Source: an uncultured Shewanella sp. (GTDB lineage: Bacteria; Pseudomonadota; Gammaproteobacteria; Enterobacterales; Shewanellaceae). Taken from it: a stretch of DNA of 64,000 nucleotides. The notes under the pieces were generated by a model, which worked only from the letters and a program-made list of their open reading frames with translations, did no database searches and had not been told where the DNA came from. Numbering within the stretch: the first letter of the stretch is position 1; each line of letters opens with the position of its first letter. The DNA is taken from positions 744,001 to 808,000 of the forward strand of contig NZ_CANMUW010000001.1 in assembly GCF_947501225.1 (NCBI RefSeq), given 5' to 3'. This document shows positions 27,520 to 36,926 of this stretch, one piece after another. The position numbers and the translations under genes were made by a program.

Positions 27520-27666
27520 TTGAATATTTTTAATTTTTACATTTTTGCACAAAATTCACATCGATAACTCAGATTATTGCCTGGCAGGGGGGGAGAGGGG
27601 GCAGAGAATTTGTCGATTAGGCATGTTTATTAGCCTTTCGGCAATAAACTCAAGTAGAATAAGCAG

Positions 27667-28524
27667 ATGACAGATGAAACTATATTGGCGGATCTTCACA
27701 GCCACACGACAGCGTCCGATGGACAATTGACTCCTTCAGAGTTAATCGACAGAGCCATTGCCAATGGCGTCGAGATGTTTGCGATAACAGATCACGATAC
27801 TACGGCCGGTTTAGCCGAGGCGCATGCTTATAATGATCGCCATGCGACGCCGCTGGCATTAATCAATGGCGTCGAGATCTCAACACGTTGGCATAACCAT
27901 GACATTCATGTTGTGGCCCTGAATATCGATATCGAAGATAAACAGCTCGTTGAGTTTCTGGCTAATCAACGTAACTTACGTGAACTTCGTGCGAAAGAGA
28001 TTGGATTGAGGTTAGCCAAAGCGGGTATAGAAGGAGCTTATGAGGGGGCCAGAGAGCTGGCGGGTGGAGCAGCACTGAGCCGGGGGCATTATGCCCGTTG
28101 GTTAGCCGACCATGGCTATGCGACCAGTATGGCTAATGTGTTTAAAAAATATTTAGCCCGTGGGAAAACCGGCTATGTGCCCAATAATTGGAACGACATG
28201 GCCTCGGCCGTTGAGGTGATTCAAGGTGCCGGCGGTATAGCTGTTTTGGCTCACCCCGGTGGCTATAAACTTTCGGCTAAATGGGTAAAGCGTCTGGTTA
28301 GAGAGTTTAAAGAGGCCGGTGGTGATGCCATGGAGGTCGTGGTCAGTCAGCAAACGGTTGAAGATAGAAATAATCTGATTGCACTGAGTTTGAAAAATGA
28401 GTTGTATGCCTCTCTCGGGAGTGATTTCCATTTTCCTGGGAGCTGGACTGAACTGGGAAAGAATATGTACCAGCCAAAAGGCGTCAACTGGGTATGGCAG
28501 ATGGATAACTGGATAAGCGCTTAA
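27667..28524 (+). CDS. rnm: PHP-domain 5'-3' exoribonuclease RNase AM (YciV)
   Basis: A 285-aa PHP-family phosphoesterase. The metal ligands of the PHP motif are visible: DLHSHTTASDG near residues 9-19, ITDHDTTAG near 40-48, and later HPGGYK, with DFHFPG near the end. E. coli YciV (RNase AM) trims the 5' ends of rRNA precursors and digests short oligonucleotides. It is divergent from trpL/trpE, the same arrangement as in E. coli, which supports orthology. An older name, TrpH, reflects that location rather than a role in Trp synthesis. Confidence 0.92.
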   Translation: MTDETILADLHSHTTASDGQLTPSELIDRAIANGVEMFAITDHDTTAGLAEAHAYNDRHATPLALINGVEISTRWHNHDIHVVALNIDIEDKQLVEFLANQRNLRELRAKEIGLRLAKAGIEGAYEGARELAGGAALSRGHYARWLADHGYATSMANVFKKYLARGKTGYVPNNWNDMASAVEVIQGAGGIAVLAHPGGYKLSAKWVKRLVREFKEAGGDAMEVVVSQQTVEDRNNLIALSLKNELYASLGSDFHFPGSWTELGKNMYQPKGVNWVWQMDNWISA

Positions 28525-28715
28525 TATTACTGAATGTTAAAACTTATCCTAAAATATCTATATCTGTTCCGATAGCTGATAGTTTTAACTCAGGTGTGTT
28601 AAGTGAGACGAAATAAACAGCCCGATAATCTAAGCCCCGTGAAGCGGCGGATGATTACGGCAAATGCAGCTCTGTGGTCCGGAGCTTGCCAAATGGATAA
28701 TTGGATGGGAGCGAG

Positions 28716-29336
28716 ATGAGTCAGTTTTTTTATGTACATGAAGAGAACCCCCAGGCACGTTTGATCAATCAAGCGGTGACGGTGATCAAAAATGGCGGTG
28801 TGATTGTTTACCCGACAGACTCGGGTTATGCGCTGGGGTGTCTGCTCGGTGAGAAGGATGCGATGAGCAGAATTGCACGTATTCGTCAGATTGATAATGA
28901 CCATAACTTCTCGCTGATGTGCCGTGACCAATCTGAGCTGGCCACCTATGCCAGAGTCGATAATCAGGCATACAGAGTATTGAAACAAAATACTCCGGGC
29001 CCCTTTACCTTTATCTTCAAGGCCACTAAGGAAGTTCCAAAACGCCTGCAGAATCCTAAGAAGAAAACCATAGGCATCAGGGTCCCGGATAATGTGATCG
29101 CACTTGCTTTACTTGAGGCGCTGGACGCCCCTTTGATGTCAACCAGTTTGATTTTACCGGGTGAGGAGTTTACTGAGTCTGATCCTGAACATATCCGTGA
29201 TATTTTAGAGCATCAGGTTGACCTCATCATTCATGGTGGCTACCTGGGTGAGAAGCCCACTACGGTAATCGATATGTCAGAAGGGGAGATCGAGGTGCTG
29301 CGTGAAGGTGCCGGTGATGTGAGTTCCTTTATATAA
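28716..29336 (+). CDS. yciO: YciO, threonylcarbamoyl-AMP synthase family
   Basis: A 206-aa protein of the Sua5/YrdC/YciO family. The dsRNA/nucleotide-binding fold is recognised by IVYPTDSGYALGCLLGEKDA, the KR-type core (HNFSLMCRDQSELA), PGPFTFIFKATKEVPKRL and IGIRVPDN. It is the YciO rather than TsaC/TsaC2 type, so it is not the main t6A-forming enzyme; its cellular role is less clear. The start at 28716 has GGGAG 6-7 bases ahead (the track-like open frame reaches 15 bases further). Order rnm-yciO matches E. coli. Confidence 0.9.
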   Translation: MSQFFYVHEENPQARLINQAVTVIKNGGVIVYPTDSGYALGCLLGEKDAMSRIARIRQIDNDHNFSLMCRDQSELATYARVDNQAYRVLKQNTPGPFTFIFKATKEVPKRLQNPKKKTIGIRVPDNVIALALLEALDAPLMSTSLILPGEEFTESDPEHIRDILEHQVDLIIHGGYLGEKPTTVIDMSEGEIEVLREGAGDVSSFI

Positions 29337-29344
29337 GACTGTGC

Positions 29345-29368
29345 ATTGTTTGCCTAACAGGGTATAAT
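29345..29368 (+). promoter_or_regulatory. Candidate scpA-scpB-rluB promoter
   Basis: A perfect -10 TATAAT lies at 29363-29368, 92 bases before scpA, in the gap after yciO. The -35 element is poor, so an activator or only moderate strength is expected. Confidence 0.45.
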
Positions 29369-29459
29369 CGCGCGTTTCGCCGACTCGGGGCGATAGGGCC
29401 ACCAGGTTGGTTTTACCCGGGTCAGCCCGATATGAATCATTGATACGCAAGGACAGTAG

Positions 29460-30248
29460 ATGCAAGGGACTCAAAAAAGTTTACCCTTGGCTATTGTCAG
29501 AGGTGAGCCGGTAAAGCAATTACCGGCAGATCTATTTATACCGCCGGAGGCCCTCGAAGTTTTTCTCGAGTCTTTCGAAGGCCCCTTAGATCTTCTTTTA
29601 TATCTGATCCGTAAACAGAAGTTGGATGTGGTTGAATTACCTATCTGGCCTGTGACCGAACAATATTTAGAGTATATCAATCTGCTTCAGGGTGGCAGAG
29701 TTGAGCTGGCCGCCGACTATCTGGTGATGGCGGCGACCTTAGCCGAGATTAAGTCTCGATTACTGTTACCCAGGCCTGAGCTGGAAGATGAGGATGAAGA
29801 GGACCCGCGGGCTCAGTTGATACGTCAACTTAAAGCCTATGAGGTTATCAAGGAAGCTCAGGAGCGTTTAAATGAACTCCCTCGTCTCGAAAGAGATGTG
29901 TTTCAGGCAAAAGCGACACCGGCCGATAATATCAAGCCGGTAATATTGCCGCCACAGGTGTCTTTGACCGAGATCGCCCGGGCTTTTGCTTCGGTTCTAA
30001 AGCGGATCGAAGCGACAGAGCACCATCATGTGAAACGTGAGGTTCTGTCTACCCGAGAGCGGATGAGTCAGATATTAGCACTGCTCGATGGTGAGGATTA
30101 TCTGCCATTTGAAGCCTTGTTCGATATCGAAGAGGGGCGGGGTGGAGTCGTTGTGAGCTTTCTTGCCTTGATGGAGCTGATAAAAGAGCTTTTAGTCGAT
30201 TTAAGGCAGAGTGAACCATTTTCAACCATATATGTGAAGGCGTATTGA
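29460..30248 (+). CDS. scpA: Segregation and condensation protein A
   Basis: The 262-aa kleisin of the SMC-ScpAB complex. The N-terminal domain has the family stretch FEGPLDLLLYLIRKQKLDVVELPI at about residues 39-62, then EYLNLLQ-like sequence with YLVMAATLAEIKSRLLLPRP. An acidic linker (EDEDEEDP) follows, and the C-terminal winged helix ends in EPFSTIYVKAY. Shewanella and other gammaproteobacteria that carry ScpAB usually also have MukBEF or SMC elsewhere. scpB starts directly after the stop. Confidence 0.93.
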   Translation: MQGTQKSLPLAIVRGEPVKQLPADLFIPPEALEVFLESFEGPLDLLLYLIRKQKLDVVELPIWPVTEQYLEYINLLQGGRVELAADYLVMAATLAEIKSRLLLPRPELEDEDEEDPRAQLIRQLKAYEVIKEAQERLNELPRLERDVFQAKATPADNIKPVILPPQVSLTEIARAFASVLKRIEATEHHHVKREVLSTRERMSQILALLDGEDYLPFEALFDIEEGRGGVVVSFLALMELIKELLVDLRQSEPFSTIYVKAY

Positions 30249-30893
30249 TTGAGCCAGAAAAAACAGCTGCAGATAAATCCGGATCAGCTTAAACAACTCA
30301 TTGAAGCTAGCCTGTTTGTGATGGGCAAATCTGTTTCGATTAAAAGTTTAAAAGAGACGGTTTTGGTCAACTTCAATGTATCGAGAGCTAAGATTAAACT
30401 CGCGATAGAGGAGTTGCAGCAAGATTATCAGGGCAGGGGGATTGAGCTGGTGAGTGTGGCAGGCGGTTATCGATTCCAATCGATCGATTCATTAAGCCCT
30501 TTTCTTCAACCCCTATGGCAGGAGAAGGCGCCCAAGTATTCGCGTGCGACACTGGAGACCCTGGCAGTGATAGCCTATCGTCAACCGGTCACCCGTGGTG
30601 ATATCGAGTTTGTTCGTGGCGTGGCAGTGAGTAGCCATACCATTAAAACTTTAACAGACAGGCAATGGATAAAGATGGTGGGGCATAAAGAGGTACCGGG
30701 AAGACCCGCACTTTATGCAACTACTACAGATTTTTTAGCCTACTTTGGCTTAGATACCTTAGCGGATCTACCACCGCTGACGGATACTGAGTCATTAGCG
30801 GCCCTCTTTTCAGATGTGAACTCTGCTGAGAAAGCAGGTGAAGAGGTTGGGCCTGAAGAAACACAAAACATAGAAGAGTCTACTAATGAGTGA
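30249..30893 (+). CDS. scpB: Segregation and condensation protein B
   Basis: A 214-aa partner of ScpA with two winged-helix domains. Family motifs are [20 protein letters not shown], the [21 protein letters not shown] stretch and GRPALYATT. It starts with TTG directly after the scpA TGA, with AAGG about 10 bases upstream, so translation is probably coupled. The acidic C-terminal tail is variable in the family. The rluB ATG overlaps its end. Confidence 0.92.
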   Translation: MSQKKQLQINPDQLKQLIEASLFVMGKSVSIKSLKETVLVNFNVSRAKIKLAIEELQQDYQGRGIELVSVAGGYRFQSIDSLSPFLQPLWQEKAPKYSRATLETLAVIAYRQPVTRGDIEFVRGVAVSSHTIKTLTDRQWIKMVGHKEVPGRPALYATTTDFLAYFGLDTLADLPPLTDTESLAALFSDVNSAEKAGEEVGPEETQNIEESTNE

Positions 30894-31752
30894 AAAATTG
30901 CAGAAAGTCTTGGCCCGTGCAGGCCATGGCTCCCGTCGTGAGATGGAGGCATGGATTGCTGCAGGTCGAGTTAGTATAGACGGTGAGATAGCCAGTCTGG
31001 GTGACAGAATTGAAGCCGATGCCAAGGTTCGAATCGATGGCCGTGCTATCTCAATCAAATCCGAAGAGGATATCGTTTGTCGGGTGATCGCCTATCATAA
31101 ACCGGAAGGTGAGATCTGCAGCCGTAAAGATCCTGAAGGTCGTCCAACTGTTTTCGACCGTCTGCCTCGAACCCGAGATTCACGCTGGGTTGCAGTGGGC
31201 CGATTGGATATCAACACCTCAGGTTTATTGCTGTTTACCTCTGACGGTGAGTTGGCGAACCGTTTGATGCACCCATCGAATGAAGTTGAGCGTGAATACG
31301 CCGTACGTACCTTCGGTGAAGTGAGTGATGCCTGCATTCAACATCTGCGTATGGGAGTCACCCTCGAAGATGGTCCGGCTAACTTTGATAAAGTCAAAGC
31401 GGCCGGTGGTGAGGGGATGAATAAGTGGTGGCACGTGACCCTTTCTGAGGGACGTAACCGCGAAGTTCGTCGCCTGTGGGAATCTCAGGATGTGCAGGTC
31501 AGCCGCCTTATCCGTATCCGTTATGGCAGTATCGAGCTACCTAAATCACTGCCTCGTGGCGGTTGGGTTGAGTTGACGCTTGAACAGGTTAACTACTTGA
31601 GAAAGACGGCCGGGCTGGAAGTTGAAAATCGCACCATGATAGGAACCGACAAGCACAGTGTTGCCCGTGCCAAGGTCAAGAGCGCTAAGATTAAGCGTGC
31701 GGTACATAAACATAAGGCTAGTGCAGCTAAGAACGGTCGTCAGCGCAGTTAA
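30886..31752 (+). CDS. rluB: 23S rRNA pseudouridine(2605) synthase
   Basis: A 288-aa RsuA/RluB-family synthase. It has an N-terminal S4 RNA-binding domain ([22 protein letters not shown]), the catalytic Asp in [17 protein letters not shown] and the motif [15 protein letters not shown] basic C-terminal tail ([24 protein letters not shown]) is typical of RluB. It starts inside the end of scpB by 8 bases, and scpA-scpB-rluB form one operon, a very common order across bacteria. Confidence 0.94.
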   Translation: MSEKLQKVLARAGHGSRREMEAWIAAGRVSIDGEIASLGDRIEADAKVRIDGRAISIKSEEDIVCRVIAYHKPEGEICSRKDPEGRPTVFDRLPRTRDSRWVAVGRLDINTSGLLLFTSDGELANRLMHPSNEVEREYAVRTFGEVSDACIQHLRMGVTLEDGPANFDKVKAAGGEGMNKWWHVTLSEGRNREVRRLWESQDVQVSRLIRIRYGSIELPKSLPRGGWVELTLEQVNYLRKTAGLEVENRTMIGTDKHSVARAKVKSAKIKRAVHKHKASAAKNGRQRS

Positions 31753-31786
31753 CTCTGACACGACACCTCTCAATAATATCTACAAT

Positions 31787-31812
31787 AAAAGGCCGCTATG
31801 AAGCGGCTTTTT
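31787..31812 (+). terminator. Terminator of the scpAB-rluB operon
   Basis: GCCGCT / AGCGGC with an ATGA loop, extended by flanking A and T pairs, is followed by TTTTTT on the plus strand, 40 bases after the rluB stop. Past it (31847-31864) lies a second small hairpin CCGCAA / TTGCGG. Otherwise the gap to yciK is featureless. Confidence 0.85.
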
Positions 31813-31984
31813 TGTATCCGTCGTTAGCGGAACCGGGAGTAAATATCCGCAAACGCTATTGCGGCAAAGATAATTGATTAGAAAAGGTGAAAGGAAATCC
31901 TGGCGTGGCCCCTGAACCCGGATTTGCATTGGGCCGAGTGGGTCATGCGGGTCTCCTGTCGTTGAAACCCGCTCTCTTTACCAA

Positions 31985-32722
31985 CTATTGTGCATTAAGT
32001 TGCTGACCATTGACTCCAACCGAGTCATCGCCCATCAGATAGAGATAGGTGGCCATAATCTCTTCTGCGGCTTTAAGCGTTTGCGGGTTTTCAGCCGGAT
32101 AAGCATTGGCTCGCATAGCGGTACGGGTCGCACCTGGATTGATGCTGTTAACGCGCAGATTTGTACCATCATATTCATGGGCGATAGATTGCATCATCCC
32201 TTCGGTCGCAAATTTGGAGATGGCGTACTCACCCCAGAAGGCTCGCCCCTGGCGCCCCACTGAGCTGGAGGTAAATACCAGCGAAGCCTGTGGTGCTTTC
32301 TTCATCACAGGTAACAATGCCTTAGTCATCATGATCTCGGCGATGACATTGACCTTCATCACCTCGTTTACCGAGTCCATAGAGATATGCTCAAACGGGC
32401 CCAATACACCTAACATGCTCGCGTTGTGAAGCAAGCCGTCAAGCTGACCAAACTGCTCTTCGATAGTTTGAGCCATATCCAGATAGTTCTGCTCTGTAGC
32501 GCCCTTAAGGTCCAAAGGCACGATAGCCGGTTTAGGGTAACCCGCCTGCTCAATTTCATCATATACCGCTTCGAGTTTCTTAACTGTCTTACCCAGAAGA
32601 ATTACCGTGGCGCCGTGCTTTGCAAAACTGATTGCTGCGGCGCGCCCTATGCCGTCACCCGCACCTGTAACCAGGATAGTTTTGTTAATGAGTAGATCTT
32701 TTGCAGCTTGATATTCCAACAT
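31985..32722 (-). CDS. yciK: YciK family short-chain oxidoreductase
   Basis: A 245-aa Rossmann-fold SDR. The cofactor loop TGAGDGIGRAAA, the HNASMLGVLGPFEH motif and the catalytic Ser-Tyr-Lys set in FTSSSVGRQGRAFWGEYAISKFA are all visible. It aligns with E. coli YciK, whose substrate is unknown. In E. coli yciK stands next to btuR and sohB. Here btuR is absent and a lipase gene separates yciK from sohB. An AT-rich palindrome TTGTTTTAAACAA lies near 32786 in its promoter region. Confidence 0.92.
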   Translation of the reverse strand: MLEYQAAKDLLINKTILVTGAGDGIGRAAAISFAKHGATVILLGKTVKKLEAVYDEIEQAGYPKPAIVPLDLKGATEQNYLDMAQTIEEQFGQLDGLLHNASMLGVLGPFEHISMDSVNEVMKVNVIAEIMMTKALLPVMKKAPQASLVFTSSSVGRQGRAFWGEYAISKFATEGMMQSIAHEYDGTNLRVNSINPGATRTAMRANAYPAENPQTLKAAEEIMATYLYLMGDDSVGVNGQQLNAQ

Positions 32723-32983
32723 GAGTCAATATTTCCTATCGACGGAAAAGCCCGCCACCTCTAGAGTCACCGATATGATGAACACTTGTTTTAAACAAAT
32801 GATTGATTATTGTTCGCCTATTCGTTGGTCGAATGTGACAAAATTGTAGCTAACTCAATATTTTTACGTTAACTTTAGCTTAGGTAAGGACTTAGAAAAG
32901 TCCTCTTTGGTCATACATTCCGAGTATTGTGACCAATTTTTTGCTGAAAATAAAATTATTACAACAAGATTTGGGGAAAAAAG

Positions 32984-35470
32984 ATGAAAAGACTCCTTTT
33001 GGGTGTTGCTATTGCATCTGCGCTTGGGCTTACAGGATGTAGTGAAGATAGTGTCGATGAACTCACGGATAAGGTTGAGCCTCTGATCCCTGAGTCTCAT
33101 ATTTTATTTAATCCTGATCCTGCTGTTGGTGACGTTCCTCTGCCCAATGATCTACTTTTTAGTGGAACGTTAGATGGCACCATTAACATCCCGGGTGAAT
33201 CAGCCGATGGCAGCAGTGATTATACCGACCCCTCTATGGCACTTGGCGCACTCGATGGTTGGTCTACCACTGCACCTATCTCCATTAACGTCGACCCGGC
33301 AACCGATCACGACGGTAACGTGCTTTCCCTGGATGTGGCTTCGGTATTCCAGCCCGGTGCGGTAAGAGTGTTTGAGGCGACGGTAGGTGGCCCGTTATCG
33401 TCAGATCCTGAATGTAAAGCCGCGCCTTCGGTTTCTGCATGTAAAGTCGGCGCAGAGCTTCAGTTCGGTGTCGATTTTGTCTCCAAAGGCTCAGGCAACA
33501 CAATTGCTATCGTGCCGCTTAAGCCACTCAAGTCAAATCAGTCATATATATATGCGACCACAGATCTTATCCTGGATTCAGAAGGCCGCAGCATAGCTCC
33601 ATCGTCAACTTATCTTCTGCTTAAGTTAGATATCGAGACAAAACCGCTGGAAACGCCGGATCAGTTGATGTTGCAGACCTTAGTCAACAGTTACGAGAAG
33701 GGGATGTCAGCCGCCCATGGCGTGGATAGCGCCAGTATCAGTTACTCCGGCCTGTTTACCACACAGTCGGTAGCCGATGTCTATGAGACAAGTAAGCTGC
33801 TTATGGTGGACCCGACACCGGGTAACCCCTATGCACCCTCTATTTCAGTTCCGGTTCCGCATCCTCTGGGGATCACCGTGGCGCAGGCTGCCGGTCTGAC
33901 TCCTGCCGATGGCGCCGCCTATGTGGTGTCGAGCCTGGCGGATGTGTATACCGCGCAGGTGACCCTGCCAACTTATGGCACATGTAATTCGGTTATGTGT
34001 GCCGGCATCAGTGATTACTGGAAGGCACTGGGTGATAGTCCTGTTTCAGTGCTTCTTGCACTTGAATCCGGCAGTATGAGTCAGCAGACCTATGGGGCAC
34101 AGGCGATGGCTTATGGCATCGACCCAGCCGAAGGTATCGCTAACCCTGCGCTCCTGGCCGGTAAGACCTGGTTACTCGATGATGGCACTGCAGCGGATAA
34201 GGCTAAGCACCTGACTAAGTTTAACCCGATTCCACAGCCGACAGGCAGCGAAACGGTGCCTGTCCTGATCTCTATGCCTAATGCCGAACGCCTTGCCGCC
34301 TTCTATGCGGCTCAAGGGCTGCCATTTACACCTCCGACGCAGGGGTGGCCGACTAACCTTGCCATGCACGGTCTGGGCAGTGGTAAAGAGACCGCTTTAG
34401 CCTATGCCGGCACCTACGCCGCAATGGGAATCGCGACGGTAGCTATCGATATGCCGCTGCATGGTTCTCGTTCATTCGATGCCAACGGTGACGGTATCTA
34501 TGAGGTCTCATCTTCAGATCCATCCTATGGGGCTGTGATAGGTCAACCCGATGCGTTCAAGAACGGGAACCCGTTAGTCTTTATCAATATCGAGAGCACC
34601 TTGAGTGTGAGGGATAACTTCCGTCAGGCAACCATGGATCACCTGGCCCTGAGAGCCTCATTAACCGGTCTTGCCGGTGGGCTTGCCCAGGCTCAGATGC
34701 CTCAGATGTTCGATATTACAAAGATAAGTGCTCAGGGCTTGAGTCTGGCAGGTATTGTAGGTGCAGATTTTGCTACCTACGCAAGCACGGGATTAACTCA
34801 CCCCGATTCCGGTGCAGATTTGAGCTATGTCTATAAGCTTAATGCCGCATCGCTGGTGGCACCGACCGGTGGATTGGCTGGTACCTTTATCGGCTCGGCG
34901 ACCTTCGGACCTATGTTGTTTGAGAATGTGACCGCAAGTGATACTTTCCAGGCGTTAGTCGATGAAGCGAATACCGAAGGTTATGAGCCAGGTACGCCGG
35001 AGTATGCCGCCCTTGTTCAGGCTGTCTATGCCGAGTTTTTACCGGCCTTCGCTTTTGCTGTTCAGACGGCTGTCGATAGTGCGGATCCGATCAACCACGC
35101 CGCCATGTTAAAGGCGAGCGGATTACCTATCCACCTGATTGAAGTGGTAGGTGATGGTGATCAGCATCTGCCCGATCAGGTATTGCCAAACAGTGTCGAG
35201 GGATTCCCGACGGCGGGTACCGAGCCTCTGATTGCCAACCTGGGACTGGAGTGTATCGATACGACAACGGCGGGCTCGGGTGCCGTACGTTTCACTAAGG
35301 GGCATCACAGCTCTATCATCAGTCCTGAAGGGCCGGAAGGTTCGGCGGCAGCGACCGTTGAGATGCAGCAGCAGGTCGCAACGTTTGCCTCTACCGCAGG
35401 AAAGGGAGATGCAACTATACTGGTTCAGGATAAGGATGTGATTCAGCCCTGCGCGGTTCCGGCGGGCTAA
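32984..35470 (+). CDS. Pla-1/cef (VolA-like) extracellular lipase lipoprotein
   Basis: An 828-aa lipoprotein with a lipobox (LGLTGCSED), so it should be anchored to the outer membrane and perhaps exposed at the surface. The N-terminal half is the 'virulence factor lipase N-terminal' domain (FNPDPAVGDVPLPNDLLF). The alpha/beta-hydrolase part has the oxyanion loop HGLGSG at residues 462-467 and the probable nucleophile Ser587 in GLSLAG. Related to Vibrio VolA (a surface lysophospholipase) and to Aeromonas Pla-1. It has a large promoter region, a strong terminator and an independent transcript. It interrupts a conserved yciK-sohB pair, suggesting insertion in this lineage. Confidence 0.88.
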   Translation: MKRLLLGVAIASALGLTGCSEDSVDELTDKVEPLIPESHILFNPDPAVGDVPLPNDLLFSGTLDGTINIPGESADGSSDYTDPSMALGALDGWSTTAPISINVDPATDHDGNVLSLDVASVFQPGAVRVFEATVGGPLSSDPECKAAPSVSACKVGAELQFGVDFVSKGSGNTIAIVPLKPLKSNQSYIYATTDLILDSEGRSIAPSSTYLLLKLDIETKPLETPDQLMLQTLVNSYEKGMSAAHGVDSASISYSGLFTTQSVADVYETSKLLMVDPTPGNPYAPSISVPVPHPLGITVAQAAGLTPADGAAYVVSSLADVYTAQVTLPTYGTCNSVMCAGISDYWKALGDSPVSVLLALESGSMSQQTYGAQAMAYGIDPAEGIANPALLAGKTWLLDDGTAADKAKHLTKFNPIPQPTGSETVPVLISMPNAERLAAFYAAQGLPFTPPTQGWPTNLAMHGLGSGKETALAYAGTYAAMGIATVAIDMPLHGSRSFDANGDGIYEVSSSDPSYGAVIGQPDAFKNGNPLVFINIESTLSVRDNFRQATMDHLALRASLTGLAGGLAQAQMPQMFDITKISAQGLSLAGIVGADFATYASTGLTHPDSGADLSYVYKLNAASLVAPTGGLAGTFIGSATFGPMLFENVTASDTFQALVDEANTEGYEPGTPEYAALVQAVYAEFLPAFAFAVQTAVDSADPINHAAMLKASGLPIHLIEVVGDGDQHLPDQVLPNSVEGFPTAGTEPLIANLGLECIDTTTAGSGAVRFTKGHHSSIISPEGPEGSAAATVEMQQQVATFASTAGKGDATILVQDKDVIQPCAVPAG

Positions 35471-35497
35471 TTTCACTTAACTCATTGGACGACACAT

Positions 35498-35525
35498 AAA
35501 ACCCGGCACTTGCCGGGTTTTTTCT
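35498..35525 (+). terminator. Terminator of the lipase gene
   Basis: A 10-bp stem AAAACCCGGC / GCCGGGTTTT with a 4-base loop is followed by a T-run, about 28 bases past the stop codon. Confidence 0.92.
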
Positions 35526-35606
35526 TAATTTGTCATTAAGCTTAGGGCTGTTAGAATAGCCGTAACTTTTTGATAGAAACAAAAATGTATTAAGCCGGAG
35601 CATATT

Positions 35607-36638
35607 TTGGAATTTTTGTACGAATATGGATTGTTTTTCGCTAAAGCGATCACTGTTGTCTTGTCGATTATTGCCGTTGTGGTTGTTGTGTTGGCATCAG
35701 CGGTTAAACAAAAGGCAGAGAAGGGCGAGCTGAGAATGACTAACCTCTCTGAGGAGCTCAAGACTCTTAAACACGATCTTAAAGAGGAGTTACTCACAAA
35801 GAAGCAATTTAAAGCCTATGAGAAGCAGCTCAAGTCAGAGGAGAAGGCGAAAGAGAAGGCGCTGAAGAACCAAAAGGAGGAGACAGTCGAGCCTCGGGTA
35901 TTTGTTGTTGACTTTAAAGGCAGCATCGACGCGGGGGAGGTCGCCTCTCTGCGAGAAGAGATCAGCGCTATCATCGCCATTGCCGAACCGGGCGACGAGG
36001 TGATCGTTAATGTAGAGAGCGGCGGGGGCATGGTACATGGATACGGGCTTGCCGCGAGTCAGCTGGATCGCCTGCGTCAGGCAGAGCTGCCGTTGACTAT
36101 CTGTGTCGATAAGGTCGCCGCCAGCGGCGGTTACATGATGGCCTGTGTCGCTAATAAGGTCTATGCGGCACCATTTGCCATAGTTGGTTCTATCGGAGTC
36201 GTCGCTCAGGTGCCTAACTTTAATCGCCTGATGAAGAAGCATGACATAGATTATGAGCAACATACCGCCGGAGACTTTAAACGTACCCTGACTATCTTCG
36301 GTGAAAATACCGAAGAGGGCAGGGTTAAGTTCCAACAGGAGCTGGAGGAGACTCATCAACTGTTTAAAGCTTTTATCGCTCAGTATCGTCCTGAGCTGGA
36401 TCTGAGTAAGGTTGCCACAGGTGAACATTGGTACGGTCAGCAGGCGATAGAACTAGGGCTTATTGATGCAATTTCAACCAGTGATGATGTGGTGATGAAG
36501 CTGGCGCTGGAGCGAACCGTGATAAAGGTACGCTATCAACGGAAGAAAAATATTGCCGATAAAATCGCCCATGGAGCGTCACTATCTTTCAATGCAATCT
36601 TTAATAAAGTGGCGGAGAAAAACCAGCCACTGAATTGA
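35607..36638 (+). CDS. sohB: Inner-membrane peptidase SohB
   Basis: A 343-aa S49-family serine peptidase of the inner membrane. The N-terminus MEFLYEYGLFFAKAITVVLS matches E. coli SohB (MELLSEYGLF), so the TTG at 35607 is the start; CGGAG lies 6 bases upstream. One transmembrane helix spans residues ~12-32 and a charged coiled region follows. The peptidase core has GGGMVHGYGLAASQL, the catalytic Ser in KVAASGGYMMA and IVGSIGVVAQ. The protein is related to SppA signal-peptide peptidase; the substrate is not settled. Confidence 0.93.
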   Translation: MEFLYEYGLFFAKAITVVLSIIAVVVVVLASAVKQKAEKGELRMTNLSEELKTLKHDLKEELLTKKQFKAYEKQLKSEEKAKEKALKNQKEETVEPRVFVVDFKGSIDAGEVASLREEISAIIAIAEPGDEVIVNVESGGGMVHGYGLAASQLDRLRQAELPLTICVDKVAASGGYMMACVANKVYAAPFAIVGSIGVVAQVPNFNRLMKKHDIDYEQHTAGDFKRTLTIFGENTEEGRVKFQQELEETHQLFKAFIAQYRPELDLSKVATGEHWYGQQAIELGLIDAISTSDDVVMKLALERTVIKVRYQRKKNIADKIAHGASLSFNAIFNKVAEKNQPLN

Positions 36639-36718
36639 GATTAGCTCGCTGTTCCTGGAGCTGGCTTTATGTTTTTTATGCCGTGAGTTAAAGAGCAGAT
36701 TCAAATTATTCCATTTAT

Positions 36719-36745
36719 AAAGCCTGCATCTTGCAGGCTTTTTTG
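36719..36745 (+). terminator. Terminator of sohB
   Basis: AAGCCTGCA / TGCAGGCTT with a 3-base loop and a TTTTT tail lies 82 bases after the sohB stop. Confidence 0.85.
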
Positions 36746-36926
36746 ATACAACTCAGTCACTTCAGCGATTAATGTCACGTCGATTGAGGGAGAAACCTTT
36801 TTGTTAAAACGCCCCATGGATTTGTAACCGTCCGGACATATTAGTTTGAGACAAAATGTAAAAAGTACTTTTAATGGCAGGGTATTTCTTATACAAAATA
36901 GGAAACAATAATAAAGAAGACCCTAA

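Noticed and set aside
27587..27601. G-rich run upstream of rnm as a G-quadruplex
   Set aside because: There are only two long G-runs, interrupted by a single A, so I see no strong basis.
31880..31980. GC-rich inverted pieces downstream of yciK resembling part of a tRNA
   Set aside because: No cloverleaf can be built; only isolated short stems such as GCGGGT/ACCCGC.
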